DNA of 64,000 nucleotides from JAUVPY01 sp034412795. GTDB taxonomy: Bacteria; Chloroflexota; Anaerolineae; 4572-78; NAK82. The notes beneath the pieces are model-generated. The model saw only the letters and a program-made list of their open reading frames with translations. It was not told the DNA's origin and searched no databases. The stretch spans positions 34,126 through 98,125 of the forward strand of contig DAOUMD010000132.1 in assembly GCA_034412795.1 (NCBI GenBank). Direction: 5' to 3'. A program made the position numbers and the translations under genes. Shown one piece after another: positions 17,371 through 25,624 of this stretch (its first letter is position 1; each line of letters begins with the position of its first letter).

Positions 17371-19869
17371 TCACCTACCTGCTACTATCTCAGAGACTCT
17401 GTTCTTCAAGTCATCCCATTGTCTATTGTCCTGAGGCTTGTCAATGAACGCCTGAGCCCCAAGCTGGAATGCTCTGGACTTTTGTTCAGCATCGCCGTAC
17501 GCGGACAATATGATAATCGGAGTATCGGGATTTGTTTCTTGGGCTGCTTCTAAAACACCTTGACCACCTACACCAGGCATCCGCCAATCAAGTACGACAA
17601 GTCTGTATCTATTCTCTCGTATCAGTTCAATGGCCTCTCCTGCCTTACGTGTCTTGTGAATAGTATAGTCGGGTGAATAAAGTCGTCGTACAAAAAACTC
17701 TAGCCAAGTGCTGTCGTCTTCCACAATCAAAATCTGGGCCTGTTCCGAGGCGTGAAGAACTGCCCCGGGATGAGCCCCAATGGTATTACTTGCTTCCTCT
17801 GACTTAATTAATGTCTCTCCGACCAGCAATTCACCAATTGTAGGCTTTGCCACCTCTTGTACTGGCTGAGGGGAGATGGGCCAGCGGATAGTGAAGCAGG
17901 TACCAACGCCCTCTTCACTTTCGACGTCTATTTCCCCTTGGTGTTGCTCTACAATCGTCTTGGCCACAAACAGACCAAGCCCACGTCCCTTTTCTTTGGT
18001 TGAGAATCCACGCTCGAATATATTTCCAAGATTCTCCTCTGAAATGCCAGCTCCGCTATCACTGAAATGTATCACCGCGAAGTTACCCTCCATGCGTGCA
18101 TCAACACTCAATTCAAATTTACCTTGGAGACGCATAGCTTCGAGTGCATTACGGGTCAAATTGAAGAAAACCCGCCGAAACTGAACTAGGTCAGCCCTTA
18201 TCCAGACTCGACTGTCTATCCCAAAAGTAACCGATTTATGCGGCAGCTTGGTCTCAAATAGCCTCAGCACATCAAAGAGCGCACTTCTCAAGTGAACAGG
18301 TTGGGATTGCTCAGGTTGTGACGGTTCCAGCAGGCTAGTAGCTATAGCCCGAGCATACGCACAATTGCTCAATACAGTTTTGAGCAAGGGCATCTGTTCT
18401 TTAACGTTGTGTTGCACCATTCGGTCCAACACTGGTGATAGAACTGCCTCGACTTCTACAATGGTGGAAAACAAGCACTTCACAAACACTGCCAGAGTTC
18501 GTGTTGTGAGATCACGGGCTGCATCTTCTTCTTCGGGACTCAAAGGTAGATTGCGACACTGTTGCAGCGCTTTTCTGAGATCTTCAATTCTGTATTGTTT
18601 TTCTCTTTGCTTGAATTTTTTAGGTAAAGTGATCCTTGCTACAACGCCTCGCTCATATTCGCGTACAAGGATATTGCCTTGGTAGCGAGTTGTGATTCGT
18701 TTGCATACGAATAGCCCAAGTCCAGCATGATTGGCCTTTGTCGTATACCCGAGTACATAGATCTGATCTGGTGGTCCTATAATCCTACTTCCAGTATTCA
18801 GCATTGCAACGCGACAGTCCGATTCACCATCATGAACGAATACCTTTACCTCTCCCCCATCAGGTGTTGCTTCGATTGCATTTTCCAGTAGACACACTGC
18901 CATCTGGCGAATGTCCGTATCTTTAACTTCAATTGAGATGCTGTCCGGTATCTCCTCAGTCTTTACAGATACTTTCGGTTGAAGGTATGCCCGAGTTATC
19001 TCAATTGCGGAAGCCAAACTCGCAGATACAGATGTCTTTGTCTTAACTGTTAGTTCTCCGCAAGAACTGAGGGAGATGAGACGATCAATGAGCATCAGAG
19101 CGTAATCAAGTTTTGCCTTGCAATAGACGATGCTTTTGTCTGAGGAGAGCGAAAGCTCGGATAAATCATCCAGGATATTGCGGGCAACCCCTAGCGGCTC
19201 TTTTAGATCGTGCGGAATTCCTGAGGTAATGCGTTCCAGTTCATCTAAAGCATGGCCAAGCAACAAACTTTCGTTATACGCTTCCAATCTCTCAAGGGCT
19301 TGCAGCTCCTCAAGAGATTCGATATCAGGAAACAACTCTGTTTTACCTAATCTTACTGCCCCTAGCTCGTACACACGCCGGATCGAGCTGACAAGCTCGT
19401 CGCTCGAAAATGGTTTGATAAGAAACTCCCTGGCGCCTGCCAACATCGAGCGCCGGAGGTAGTCAGCTTCTCCCTGTATTGACATCATAATGATTTGGGT
19501 GAGGGGAACTTGCTGGATGATGAACTCACTGGCGGTGATGCCGTTGATCCCAGGCATATTGATGTCCATGAGTACGATATCGGGCTTGAGTTCACCGGAC
19601 AAGGTTATGCCTTCTTCTCCACTCCTCGCTTGACCTATAACTTCGATGTCGGACTCGAACTCTAACAATTTAGTCAGGCGGTCGAGTGTGTCTAGGATGT
19701 CATCTACGATGAGAACCCTAATCTTGGTTTGCTTGAGAACCCTTGTCTTGGCTTCCTCTTCGAAAGCTTGGTCTTCCTCCAAGGCTGTCATATGAGTGTC
19801 TTGTTCCAAGTCTGCTACAGATTCTGGGGAAGATTTATGCTTTAACAGTTTGTTCAACCATGCCGGCAT
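17371..19869 (-). CDS. Double-headed hybrid histidine kinase (REC-HK-HK-REC)
   Basis: An 832-residue cytosolic protein with an unusual order. Residues 50-168 are receiver 1 (Asp 102, Lys 152). Kinase unit 1 has His 220 in GIPHDLKEPLG and an ATPase domain (LLENAIEA 327-334, G-box HAGLGLF 381-387) whose G1 motif is degraded (LNTGSRI). Kinase unit 2 has no His in its helical region (residues 440-515, SNCAYARAIATSLLEPS) but a canonical ATPase domain (FNLTRNALEAM, DSGAGIS 604-610, GRGLGLF). Residues 712-830 are receiver 2 (Asp 761). A natural reading is intramolecular regulation: unit 1 could accept phosphate, unit 2 could supply ATPase or phosphate to it, and receiver 2 could relay to the REC-AAA-TIR-like protein. 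It lies 320 nt upstream of the REC-kinase on the same strand. Confidence 0.9.
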   Translation of the reverse strand: MPAWLNKLLKHKSSPESVADLEQDTHMTALEEDQAFEEEAKTRVLKQTKIRVLIVDDILDTLDRLTKLLEFESDIEVIGQARSGEEGITLSGELKPDIVLMDINMPGINGITASEFIIQQVPLTQIIMMSIQGEADYLRRSMLAGAREFLIKPFSSDELVSSIRRVYELGAVRLGKTELFPDIESLEELQALERLEAYNESLLLGHALDELERITSGIPHDLKEPLGVARNILDDLSELSLSSDKSIVYCKAKLDYALMLIDRLISLSSCGELTVKTKTSVSASLASAIEITRAYLQPKVSVKTEEIPDSISIEVKDTDIRQMAVCLLENAIEATPDGGEVKVFVHDGESDCRVAMLNTGSRIIGPPDQIYVLGYTTKANHAGLGLFVCKRITTRYQGNILVREYERGVVARITLPKKFKQREKQYRIEDLRKALQQCRNLPLSPEEEDAARDLTTRTLAVFVKCLFSTIVEVEAVLSPVLDRMVQHNVKEQMPLLKTVLSNCAYARAIATSLLEPSQPEQSQPVHLRSALFDVLRLFETKLPHKSVTFGIDSRVWIRADLVQFRRVFFNLTRNALEAMRLQGKFELSVDARMEGNFAVIHFSDSGAGISEENLGNIFERGFSTKEKGRGLGLFVAKTIVEQHQGEIDVESEEGVGTCFTIRWPISPQPVQEVAKPTIGELLVGETLIKSEEASNTIGAHPGAVLHASEQAQILIVEDDSTWLEFFVRRLYSPDYTIHKTRKAGEAIELIRENRYRLVVLDWRMPGVGGQGVLEAAQETNPDTPIIILSAYGDAEQKSRAFQLGAQAFIDKPQDNRQWDDLKNRVSEIVAGR

Positions 19870-19880
19870 AGCTCTTTATC

Positions 19881-19911
19881 CTTTCATATCGTTCTTATGT
19901 CGATATGAAAG
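19881..19911 (-). promoter_or_regulatory. Hairpin over the kinase ribosome binding region
   Basis: CTTTCATATCG (19881-19891) and CGATATGAAAG (19901-19911) form a perfect 11-bp inverted repeat with a 9-nt loop, 11 nt upstream of ATG 19869. In the mRNA the 3' arm ends in the AAAGG that belongs to the probable Shine-Dalgarno stretch (GAAAGGATAAAGAG). It could be a translation-controlling hairpin or an operator. Confidence 0.45.
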
Positions 19912-20035
19912 GCCAACCACCTGTTACGATTGCCTGATGGCAACAAGTGTTTCGGCGTTGACCGCGACTTAGCAGCAATCGCATCTTCTCCCCATTGGAC
20001 GTTCTTACCCTTCTTGCATATCCCGAACCAGTTGG

Positions 20036-20462
20036 TCAAAACCCTCGGTCACAGTTTCTCGGTATCTGCCGATGTCCCACCGCCATCATCACCACCGCCA
20101 TACCTACCAATGCCAAGTCAGGCACCAGGGTCAGACGATGGTCGAGGGCAGTTAAGTCAGCCCGGCGGAGCTCCAACAACTCGCGCTGCCTGGCCTGGCG
20201 GATGTTGTCAATAGCGATGTGAGCCACAGCACCCTCTGGCTGGCGATAGTAGCGTTCGATCTTGTCCCTCGGCGGTCAGGCGCTCGGCGTAGTCCAGTTG
20301 TGCCTCCGAAAAGCGATCGGCGGTCTGTGCCTCGGCCAATCGGCGGGCTTGAGCCCCTAAGGCGGAAAGGTCCAGGTTATAGGTTGGGACAAAGGCCGTC
20401 TCCACCTGATCAAGCGTCATATCCGGCTGAAGGTCACACAAACGTGACTGTGGTTTGCGCAA
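20036..20462 (-). pseudogene. Decayed gene fragment, frameshifted
   Basis: Two overlapping minus-strand frames read as one broken protein: DMTLDQVETAFVPTYNLDLS...RFSEAQLDYAERLTAEGQDR, then after a shift near 20240 IERYYRQPEGAVAHIAIDNIRQARQRELLELRRADLTALDHRLTLVPDLALVGMAVVM. A stop lies directly upstream and no start codon or ribosome binding site is found. The helical, Arg/Glu-rich C-terminus is reminiscent of the tails of SNF2/HepA-type helicases, but this identification is weak. It is best treated as a remnant. Confidence 0.45.
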
Positions 20463-20915
20463 CCCATATTACCGACACTCATCGGCTATCACGGACGCCG
20501 GGGGTACTCCCTTGATGAGACAATCGCATGATCTGGCCGCCCATCGGAACCGGTCAAAAAGGTCCAGTACCGAACCAGGCAGAACGAATATGAACAACGG
20601 TTGTTTCCATCCAAGCGTATCAAACAGCAAAGGCGCATATTCTCACGCCTCGATATATGCGACTTAGATATCTGCCCATCGGACTAAATAAGAGGCTTAT
20701 TGTGGTGACCCTCGGCGGTCATTCAGCACCACAGCGGCATCAGGAAGGAATAAGTTTTCATAACAAATATACCACAAATCACAGTCCTAATCAATAGCCC
20801 TATTGACTAATCGATAGCTAGCTGTTAGCTAACAGATAGGTAATGCAACCAAGAATATGATACCATATTATCAGTATCAGTGATCTTCAGACATGGATAT
20901 GGGAGGGTGAACAAA
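20463..20915. other. Intergenic region upstream of membrane protein gene
   Basis: No gene supported. It becomes AT-rich towards 20915 and contains a perfect 14-bp palindrome CTGTTAGCTAACAG (20822-20835), preceded by GATAGCTAG. This is a candidate operator for the gene at 20916. A TATTAT at 20866-20871 could be a -10 element, but no good -35 was found. Confidence 0.35.
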
Positions 20916-21683
20916 ATGAACAAGCAATTCCAAATTTTGGCAGGTATCGGTCTGATTATTCTGGGCGTCCTGGCCCTGTTCTTCACTATGGCGATTCCCA
21001 TGCTGGGACTAACCCTGTTCCGTTGGGGCCCGTGGCGCATGTGGCCACTGATCGTGGCCGGCCTGGGCTTGCTCTTCGTGGTGCCGCCCATTTTAGTGCG
21101 CGGCCGGCGCGGCCTGGGGCTGCTCTTCATCCCCGGCATGCCGATCCTGACCACGGGTGCCATCCTGCTGCTGGCCAGCGTCCTCAACTGGTGGAGGGTG
21201 TGGGAGTGGCTATGGCCACAGGAGGTGCTGGCCTTGGCGTTGGGCTTCGCCTTCGCCGCTGCCTACGCGCGGAAGGTCTGGCTGGCTTTCCCGGCCATCA
21301 TGATCGGCCTCAACGGATTGGTATTTCAGTTCTGTGCCGTGACCGGTCTGTGGGAGACATGGGCGGCCTTGTGGACCATCGAGCCGCTTTCGGTGGGACT
21401 GGCGCTGCTGGTGGTCGGCGTCATCAAGCACTCGACCGGGCTGGTGACGAGCGGGCTGGTGGTGTGTGGGCTGGCCGGCTTGGCCCTGATCGGCATGACG
21501 GCCATTCTGGCCGTGGGAGCTTTGTGGTCGGGTTGGTGGTTGGCCAACCTGATCGCCCCAGGCATCATCATCCTCTCTGGGTTTATCCTGCTGGCATGGG
21601 GCGTGATAGCCCGGCCGGCATCCCCAGGCACGGCCCTTGAGCCAAGCCAGGGGTTAAACGAAGTGGTTGAATCTAACGCATAA
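20916..21683 (+). CDS. Polytopic membrane protein of unknown function
   Basis: A 255-residue protein with about eight hydrophobic segments, including FQILAGIGLIILGVLALFFT, MWPLIVAGLGLLFVVPPILV and the C-terminal LANLIAPGIIILSGFILLAWGVI. ATG 20916 has GGGAGGGTGAACAAA upstream; the in-frame codon at 20880 does not. The repeating LxGLGLxxxxGxxLL pattern resembles DUF5668 / LiaF-type membrane proteins that sit beside stress regulators, but no catalytic residue is visible. It has no close co-directional partner; the pyr operon starts 372 nt downstream behind its own leader. Confidence 0.75.
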   Translation: MNKQFQILAGIGLIILGVLALFFTMAIPMLGLTLFRWGPWRMWPLIVAGLGLLFVVPPILVRGRRGLGLLFIPGMPILTTGAILLLASVLNWWRVWEWLWPQEVLALALGFAFAAAYARKVWLAFPAIMIGLNGLVFQFCAVTGLWETWAALWTIEPLSVGLALLVVGVIKHSTGLVTSGLVVCGLAGLALIGMTAILAVGALWSGWWLANLIAPGIIILSGFILLAWGVIARPASPGTALEPSQGLNEVVESNA

Positions 21684-21818
21684 CGATTCTTGCCGGTGCT
21701 TTCTCGAAAAGTGATTGCTGGAGACACCACAACTGCCGGGTCACCCTGCTGCGTTGGCCTTCTATCCGATTCCTGTGTAGCCAGACACTTTTCTGTCTCA
21801 ATTCGAGACCTGCCGGAT

Positions 21819-21847
21819 TTGCGAGATAGGCCACTTTCTGGTATCAT
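21819..21847 (+). promoter_or_regulatory. Candidate promoter of the pyr operon
   Basis: TTGCGA (21819-21824), a 17-nt spacer, then TATCAT (21842-21847). Transcription would start near 21854, giving a leader of about 200 nt before pyrC that contains the hairpins described below. The match to the sigma-70 consensus is moderate. Confidence 0.4.
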
Positions 21848-21848
21848 A

Positions 21849-21879
21849 CAATCCCGGCGTGCACAAACCGCCGGGATTG
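21849..21879 (+). terminator. Hairpin with short T tract
   Basis: CAATCCCGGCG and CGCCGGGATTG form a perfect 11-bp stem with a 9-nt loop, followed by TTTTATG. It may terminate the membrane protein gene (ending 21683), or be the 5' structure of the pyr leader if the promoter just upstream is real. Confidence 0.5.
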
Positions 21880-21982
21880 TTTTATGCTGCAAAGTTTGCT
21901 CAGGTCACAACGTATAAGATATCGAAGCTGCACAACACCCATTCAAGCCCCAAGACAGGGGTGGCTTCCTTTGCTTTTCGTG

Positions 21983-22013
21983 GCAACTCGTTTAATCGGC
22001 GAGTTGCTTTTTT
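21983..22013 (+). terminator. Intrinsic terminator in the pyr leader (attenuator candidate)
   Basis: GCAACTCG (21983-21990) pairs with CGAGTTGC (22000-22007) and is followed by six T. It stands 43 nt before the pyrC start codon with no gene between it and the preceding hairpins, so it should attenuate the pyr operon. A second possible stem, AAGCC...GGCTT (21944-21967), lies upstream. No PyrR-binding consensus was recognised. Confidence 0.6.
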
Positions 22014-22055
22014 GTTATATGACGAGTCAGCAAATCAGTCACGAGAGCGACAAAA

Positions 22056-23117
22056 GTGAGTGACTTAACCCGCCTGCCTGGGCTGGTGGACGTTCACACC
22101 CACATGCGCGAGCCTGGCGGTGAACACAAAGAGACGTTTGCCAGCGGCACGGCAGCGGCATTGGCGGGTGGCGTTACTACCATCCTCGCCATGCCTAACA
22201 CCAGCCCCCCCATCAGCGACGCCACGACGTTCGACCAAACCGAGGCCTGCGCACGGGCTGGAGCTCGCTGCGACTACGGCCTCTTTTTAGGCGCAACGGA
22301 CGACAACCCGGACTTTCCCACCAACCTTCAGCGCCGCGCGGCTGGACTCAAAATCTACGTCAACGAGACATTTGGGCCACTGCGCGTCGAGTCCCTGCCT
22401 GTTGTGCTCGCCCACTTGCAGTCTTGGCGTGGCCCCGGCCCGGTCGCCGTCCACACGGAAGGGTTGATGGTCGCCGCGCTGGTAGCATTGGCGGCCCTGA
22501 CAGGCACTCCAGTACACTTCTGCCACATCAGCCGCGCGGCTGAAATTGCCATCATCCGAGCAGCCAAAGAACGAGGCCACCCGGTAACGTGTGAAGTCAC
22601 ACCCCACCACTTGTGGCTCACTGAGGCCGACCGGCCACGTCTGGGGTCGCTGGGGCTGATGCGCCCACCACTGGCCACCGCTGCCGACCGCGACGCCCTC
22701 TGGGCCAACCTCGACGTCGTGGATTGCATCGCGACCGATCACGCACCCCATACCCTGGCCGAAAAGCAGGGCGAAAAGCCACCACCGGGTGTCCCCGGCC
22801 TGGAGACGATGCTTCCATTGCTTCTCACGGCGGTGCAAGGGGGGCGACTGACGCTGGAACGGTTGGTGGAACTCACCAGCAGTCGCCCACGAACTATCTT
22901 TCGACTGCCGTCCCTGCCGGATACCTACATCGAAGTAGATACTTCAGCCCGCTGGAAGCTGCCCTCGTCCGGCTGGCACACCGGCCCCGATTGGTCGCCC
23001 TTTACCGGTATGGCGGTCACCGGCCGTCTGGTGCGCACGGTGTTACGCGGCCAGACAGCCTACAGCGACGGCCGGGTAATGGCTGCGCCAGGGAGCGGGC
23101 GAAATGTAAGAGAGTAG
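22056..23117 (+). CDS. pyrC: Dihydroorotase
   Basis: A 353-residue amidohydrolase that cyclises carbamoyl-aspartate to dihydroorotate, the third step of UMP synthesis. The metal site is complete: HTH in VDVHTHMREPG, the probable carboxylated Lys in GLKIYVNETFG (about residue 99), His in VHTEG and HFCHIS, and Asp in ATDHAPHT. The compact domain without an N-terminal composite sandwich resembles the CAD / type-I short form. It starts with GTG at 22056, with GAGAGCGA upstream. It is first in the pyrC-pyrB-pyrFE-pyrD-pyrK operon behind an attenuator-like leader. Confidence 0.95.
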   Translation: MSDLTRLPGLVDVHTHMREPGGEHKETFASGTAAALAGGVTTILAMPNTSPPISDATTFDQTEACARAGARCDYGLFLGATDDNPDFPTNLQRRAAGLKIYVNETFGPLRVESLPVVLAHLQSWRGPGPVAVHTEGLMVAALVALAALTGTPVHFCHISRAAEIAIIRAAKERGHPVTCEVTPHHLWLTEADRPRLGSLGLMRPPLATAADRDALWANLDVVDCIATDHAPHTLAEKQGEKPPPGVPGLETMLPLLLTAVQGGRLTLERLVELTSSRPRTIFRLPSLPDTYIEVDTSARWKLPSSGWHTGPDWSPFTGMAVTGRLVRTVLRGQTAYSDGRVMAAPGSGRNVRE

Positions 23118-23232
23118 AGACGTACTCTTGTGGTCGCCCTCAGAGCGAACCAAGGGGTCCGCCCCAAGGAAGTTAACCATTGACGAACAAGACGAGGAGT
23201 CTCGTATATGCAAAAAGAGAGGAGGATATGAT

Positions 23233-24225
23233 ATGACTCTTCAAGTAATCGCCGAACGCCCGGCAACTCTTTTCGACAATTTGCCAGGCACCAACCAGTT
23301 CTACGGCCAGCATGTCCTGGCCGTCTCGCAGTTCAATCGCCCAAACCTGACACATCTCTTCGCGCTGGCCGAGCGGATGCGTGACGTGGTCGAAGCGCAC
23401 GGCGGCATTGACCTGCTCAAGCACCGCGTATTGGCCGCCCTCTTCTACGAACCGAGCACGCGTACGTCGGCCAGTTTCGTTGCCGCTATGGAGCGACTGG
23501 GCGGCAGTGTGATTCCCATTACACAAGGCGTTCAGTTCTCCAGCGTCAGCAAGGGCGAAACACTGCCCGACACCATCCGCACACTGGAACAATATGCCGA
23601 CGCCATCGTTCTACGTCATCCAGAAACGGGCAGTGCTGCCATCGCCGCCCGCTACGCCCAGAAGCCGATCATCAACGCTGGCGACGGCATCGGCGAACAC
23701 CCAACTCAGGCCTTGCTCGACCTCTTCACCATCTTAGAAGAGCTAGGCACAATCGATGGACTGACGGTAGCCATGGTTGGGGACTTGCACTACGGCCGTA
23801 CAGTCCACAGCCTGACCGAATTGTTGCTCAATTATGACGTGCGGTTGCGCTTCGTCAGCCCCGAAATCCTGCGCATCCCCCTTAACCTGATGAACAAGGT
23901 GCGCGATGCTGGCTACGATGTGCGCGAGACCTACGATGTGCACGACATCATCGGCGAGGCCGACGTGTTCTACGTAACCCGGGTTCAGAAAGAACGGTTC
24001 GGTGACCTGGCGCAGTACGAGCAGGTGAAGGACTACTACAAGATCACGCCCGAACTACTGAGCGAAGCCAATTCGCGAATGATCGTTATGCACCCCTTGC
24101 CGCGCGTGAATGAGATCAGCTACGAGGTGGACGCCGACCCGCGCGCCGCCTACTTCCGGCAGGTACGCAACGGCCTCTACATCCGAATGGCATTGCTGGC
24201 GGCCGTCCTACACAAGAGATCGTGA
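23233..24225 (+). CDS. pyrB: Aspartate carbamoyltransferase catalytic subunit
   Basis: A 330-residue protein that joins carbamoyl phosphate and aspartate. The carbamoyl-phosphate loop STRTSASF, HPTQALLDL and HPLPRVNEIS are all present. ATG 23233 is chosen because AGAGGAGGA lies 8 nt upstream; the open frame extends upstream to 23128 without such a site. No pyrI regulatory subunit gene follows, so the enzyme is probably the unregulated trimer or associates with PyrC, as in some thermophiles (inference). It is 115 nt downstream of pyrC and 7 nt upstream of the pyrF-pyrE fusion. Confidence 0.96.
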   Translation: MTLQVIAERPATLFDNLPGTNQFYGQHVLAVSQFNRPNLTHLFALAERMRDVVEAHGGIDLLKHRVLAALFYEPSTRTSASFVAAMERLGGSVIPITQGVQFSSVSKGETLPDTIRTLEQYADAIVLRHPETGSAAIAARYAQKPIINAGDGIGEHPTQALLDLFTILEELGTIDGLTVAMVGDLHYGRTVHSLTELLLNYDVRLRFVSPEILRIPLNLMNKVRDAGYDVRETYDVHDIIGEADVFYVTRVQKERFGDLAQYEQVKDYYKITPELLSEANSRMIVMHPLPRVNEISYEVDADPRAAYFRQVRNGLYIRMALLAAVLHKRS

Positions 24226-24232
24226 GCCGCCC

Positions 24233-25624
24233 ATGAACGTTTTCGACCGCATTCAATACCGTCAGCAGACCTTAGACACCAGCCTCTGCCTCGGCCTGGA
24301 TCCGTGCCCGGAATGGTTCACGGCAACTGACCGGACTGCCCCAAATTGCTGGGCTGCCTGGGGACGGCGGCTCATCGAAGCCACAGCCGACTATGTCTGC
24401 TGTATCAAGCCTAACAGTGCCTTTTACGAAGCAGGCGGCATTGAGGGAATGGAAGCCCTGCGCGCCACGATCATCCTGGCCCACGAGCAGGGGCTGCCCG
24501 TGTTGCTCGACGCCAAACGAGGCGACATTGGCAGTACCGCCGAGGCCTATGCTCGCGCTGCCTACGAATGGCTCAACGCCGACGCCGTGACCATCAACCC
24601 CTATCTCGGCCCCGACGCTGTTATGCCTTTCCTGGAAGACCCAACACGCGGAGCCTTCGTGCTATGTCACACCAGCAATCCCGGCGCGGAAGAGTTCCAG
24701 AACCGCCTGGTTGGGGGACGTCCGCTCTACGAAGTGGTGGCCGAGCGCGCAACACGCTGGGGCGACCGCGTGGGCTTGGTGGTAGGCGCTACCTATCCCG
24801 AGGCGATCGCCCACATCCGCCGCGTGGCCCCCGATGCCTGGCTTCTGCTGCCTGGCGTCGGCGCGCAGGGTGGTGATCTGGAAGCCGCCATCGCTGCCGC
24901 GCGTATGCGCTTCATCCTGCCCGTTTCGCGTGCGATTGCCACAGCAGACAACCCGACTGCCGCAGCCCGGAGGCTCCACGACGCAATCAGGGCGGCCTGC
25001 CCCAAACACGAGCAGGGGCAAGTTGCGCACCGCCCCCACGAGTCGCTGATCCTTGACCTGCACCACATTGGAGCCGTCCAGTTTGGCGAGTTCACGCTGG
25101 CCAGTGGCCTGTCGTCACCTATCTACATCGACCTGCGCCTATTGCCCTCCGATCCCTCCATCCTGGCCCGCGCCGCCGCTGCTTACGCAGACCTGCTGAG
25201 CGGCCTGAACTTCGACCGGCTGGCAGCGATTCCTTATGCATCCCTGCCCATCGGCACCGCGGTAGCACTCCAGATGGGCCATCCACTCATCTATCCGCGC
25301 AAGAAGGTTAAGGCATATGGCCATCGGCGTGCCATCGAAGGCCACTTCGAGCCAGGGGAGCGCGTCGTCGTCCTGGACGACCTGATCACGACCGGTGGCT
25401 CCAAAATCGAAGCAATGCAGACGTTGCGCGAGGCCGGCCTGCTCGTCGAAGACGTCGTCGTCTTGATCGACCGGCAGGGCACGGGTGCCTCGGGCCTGGC
25501 CACCCACGGCCTACGCCTACACGCCGTCCTAACCTTGCCTCAGATCCTGGCTGTACTGGCCGAGCGAGATGCCATTTCCGATTCTGAACGGACGGCCGTT
25601 GAACAACATCTGAGCGGCCAATGA
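24233..25624 (+). CDS. pyrFE: Fused OMP decarboxylase - orotate phosphoribosyltransferase
   Basis: A 463-residue bifunctional enzyme for the last two steps to UMP. Residues 1-265 are a subfamily-2 OMP decarboxylase (LGLDPCPEW, KPNSAFYE, catalytic DAKRGDIGSTAEAY, LLPGVGAQGG). Residues 270-463 are orotate phosphoribosyltransferase (GEFTLASGLSSPIYIDLR, PRKKVKAYG, PRPP loop VVVLDDLITTGGS). The order is OMPDC then OPRT, the reverse of animal UMP synthase but known in some bacteria and in kinetoplastids. ATG 24233 is 7 nt after the pyrB stop; a long upstream frame overlapping pyrB is spurious. Its stop overlaps the pyrD start (ATGA). Confidence 0.95.
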   Translation: MNVFDRIQYRQQTLDTSLCLGLDPCPEWFTATDRTAPNCWAAWGRRLIEATADYVCCIKPNSAFYEAGGIEGMEALRATIILAHEQGLPVLLDAKRGDIGSTAEAYARAAYEWLNADAVTINPYLGPDAVMPFLEDPTRGAFVLCHTSNPGAEEFQNRLVGGRPLYEVVAERATRWGDRVGLVVGATYPEAIAHIRRVAPDAWLLLPGVGAQGGDLEAAIAAARMRFILPVSRAIATADNPTAAARRLHDAIRAACPKHEQGQVAHRPHESLILDLHHIGAVQFGEFTLASGLSSPIYIDLRLLPSDPSILARAAAAYADLLSGLNFDRLAAIPYASLPIGTAVALQMGHPLIYPRKKVKAYGHRRAIEGHFEPGERVVVLDDLITTGGSKIEAMQTLREAGLLVEDVVVLIDRQGTGASGLATHGLRLHAVLTLPQILAVLAERDAISDSERTAVEQHLSGQ

